From: Methylobacterium sp. FF17
Lineage (GTDB): Bacteria > Pseudomonadota > Alphaproteobacteria > Rhizobiales > Beijerinckiaceae
DNA: 64,000 bases
Assembly (NCBI RefSeq): GCF_025813715.1
Contig: NZ_CP107532.1
Coordinates: forward strand, 1,302,001-1,366,000
Reading direction: 5' to 3'
Shown: positions 63,270 through 64,000 of the stretch, one piece after another
Numbering within the stretch: position 1 is the first letter of the stretch
Layout of the letters: the number at the start of each line of letters is the position of its first letter
Notes under the pieces: generated by a model
Told to the model about the DNA's origin: nothing
Databases searched by the model: none
Seen by the model: the letters and a program-made list of their open reading frames with translations, nothing else
Position numbers and translations under genes: made by a program

Positions 63270-64000
63270 TCAGATCGTGCCGGTCGGCTCCTCCACCAGC
63301 GCGAGGAGCGTCCGGCGCAGCCAGCGATGGGCGGGATCGTCGTCGTAGGAGGCATGCCAGAGCATCGAGATCGCCACGTCCTCGAGCTCCACCGGCGCCG
63401 GGCTCACGGTAAGGCCCAGCGCCCCCGCGAAGAAGGTGGCGAGGCGGGCGTGCATGGTGGTGAGCACGGGGGCGCTGCGCACGAGGAACGGCACCGCCAG
63501 GAAGCGCGGCGTCGTCACCGCCAGGGTGCGGCTGCGCCCGAGCCGGGCCAGGGCATCGTCCACCACCCCGTGCGCCGTCTCCTTAAGGCTGGTCAGCACG
63601 TGGGGGAAGCGCAGGTAGTCGTCCAGCGAGATCGGCGGGGTCAGGCCCACGAGGCCGGCGTTGAACATGCAGAGGTAGCGGTCGCGATAAAGCAGGCGCT
63701 GCTTGTGGTGCGTCTGCCCCTCCGAGAAGAAGCCGATACCGAGGTCGACCCGGTCCGCATCGAGTTCCTGCAGGATGCGGATGCGGTCGATGGAGCGCAG
63801 GAGCAGGCTGATCCCCGGCGCCTCCGCCCGGAGATGGGCCAGCAGGCGCGGGCCGATCAGCACCTCGGCGCTGTCCGGCAGGCCGATGGTGAAGGTGCGT
63901 GTCACCGTGCGCGGGTCGAACTCGGCGTCGCGCCGCACCAGCGCCTGGATCTGCCGCAGCAGGGTCCGGACCGGCTCGGCCAGCGCGAGGGCCCGGGGCG
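63270..64000 (-). CDS. LysR-family transcriptional regulator (partial, cut by window end)
   Basis: The C-terminal effector-binding domain is present: FTIGLPDSAEVLIGPRLLAH, then LQELDADRVDLGIGFF and YLRFPHVLTSLKETAHGVVD. The frame continues to the window edge as ...LAEPVRTLLRQIQALVRRDA, which is the linker helix that follows the missing helix-turn-helix. Thus the gene starts beyond 64000. It is a repressor/activator with unknown inducer. Confidence 0.85.
   Translation of the reverse strand, partial: PRALALAEPVRTLLRQIQALVRRDAEFDPRTVTRTFTIGLPDSAEVLIGPRLLAHLRAEAPGISLLLRSIDRIRILQELDADRVDLGIGFFSEGQTHHKQRLLYRDRYLCMFNAGLVGLTPPISLDDYLRFPHVLTSLKETAHGVVDDALARLGRSRTLAVTTPRFLAVPFLVRSAPVLTTMHARLATFFAGALGLTVSPAPVELEDVAISMLWHASYDDDPAHRWLRRTLLALVEEPTGTI

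Noticed and set aside
1..64000. CRISPR arrays, rRNA operons, insertion sequences, prophage genes
   Set aside because: I looked for spaced direct repeats, transposase motifs and phage structural proteins by eye and saw none.

Overview
The window looks like chromosome from a GC-rich alphaproteobacterium of the Hyphomicrobiales, most likely Methylobacteriaceae (Methylobacterium or Methylorubrum). Evidence is the dense high-GC coding, a GcrA-type cell-cycle regulator, a NepR-like anti-sigma factor, LpxC and BamD next to an ftsQ-ftsA-ftsZ cluster, and a quinoprotein-associated cassette (zinc hydrolase, SoxYZ-like carrier, cysteine-tryptophan motif rhodanese) typical of methylotrophs. The genus is inferred from gene content only. 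No rRNA, CRISPR array, insertion sequence or prophage was seen.

Layout. 1-5 kb: cysteine synthase, three small disordered proteins, the adaptive alkylation-response protein Ada, a Crp/Fnr regulator and tRNA-Val(CAC). 5-9 kb: a ferric-iron ABC transporter (ATPase, binding protein, fused permease) on the minus strand. 9-18 kb: priA, a SpoIIAA-like protein, a thioredoxin-chaperone/Lon-domain/Trm112/asparaginase gene row, two secreted proteins, a glutathionyl-hydroquinone reductase and an AlgX-like SGNH protein. 18-23 kb: 2H phosphoesterase, PAP2 phosphatase, PilZ protein, a periplasmic glucose-fructose-oxidoreductase-like enzyme and an OprB porin. 23-32 kb: membrane-anchored TAXI protein, a repair group (recX, radical SAM protein, UdgX fusion), YbaL-type antiporter, YihY protein and an MntA/HepT toxin-antitoxin pair with a frameshifted toxin. 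32-41 kb: polA, a decayed fragment, a DUF4142 protein, phosphoglycolate phosphatase, gcrA, a NepR-like protein, recN and bamD.

41-54 kb (minus strand) holds the 3' half of the division and cell-wall cluster in transcription order ftsW, murG, murC, then a toxin-antitoxin module on the opposite strand, then murB, ddl, ftsQ, ftsA, ftsZ, with lpxC and bamD following. 54-60 kb: a small secreted protein, a CobW GTPase, a TetR regulator divergent from the quinoprotein-relay cassette, and panB. 60-64 kb: a TonB-dependent siderophore receptor, a small exported protein and a LysR-type regulator cut by the window end.

Themes: iron uptake at both ends (ABC system and TonB receptor, each with an AT-rich control region), DNA repair (ada, priA, recX, radical SAM, UdgX, polA, recN) and envelope growth. 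The least expected items are the regulated quinoprotein-relay cassette with no quinoprotein dehydrogenase in view, the orphan NepR-like gene beside recN, the toxin-antitoxin module inside the cell-wall cluster, the broken HepT toxin, and a palindromic repeat lying in the reading frame at the start of the UdgX gene.
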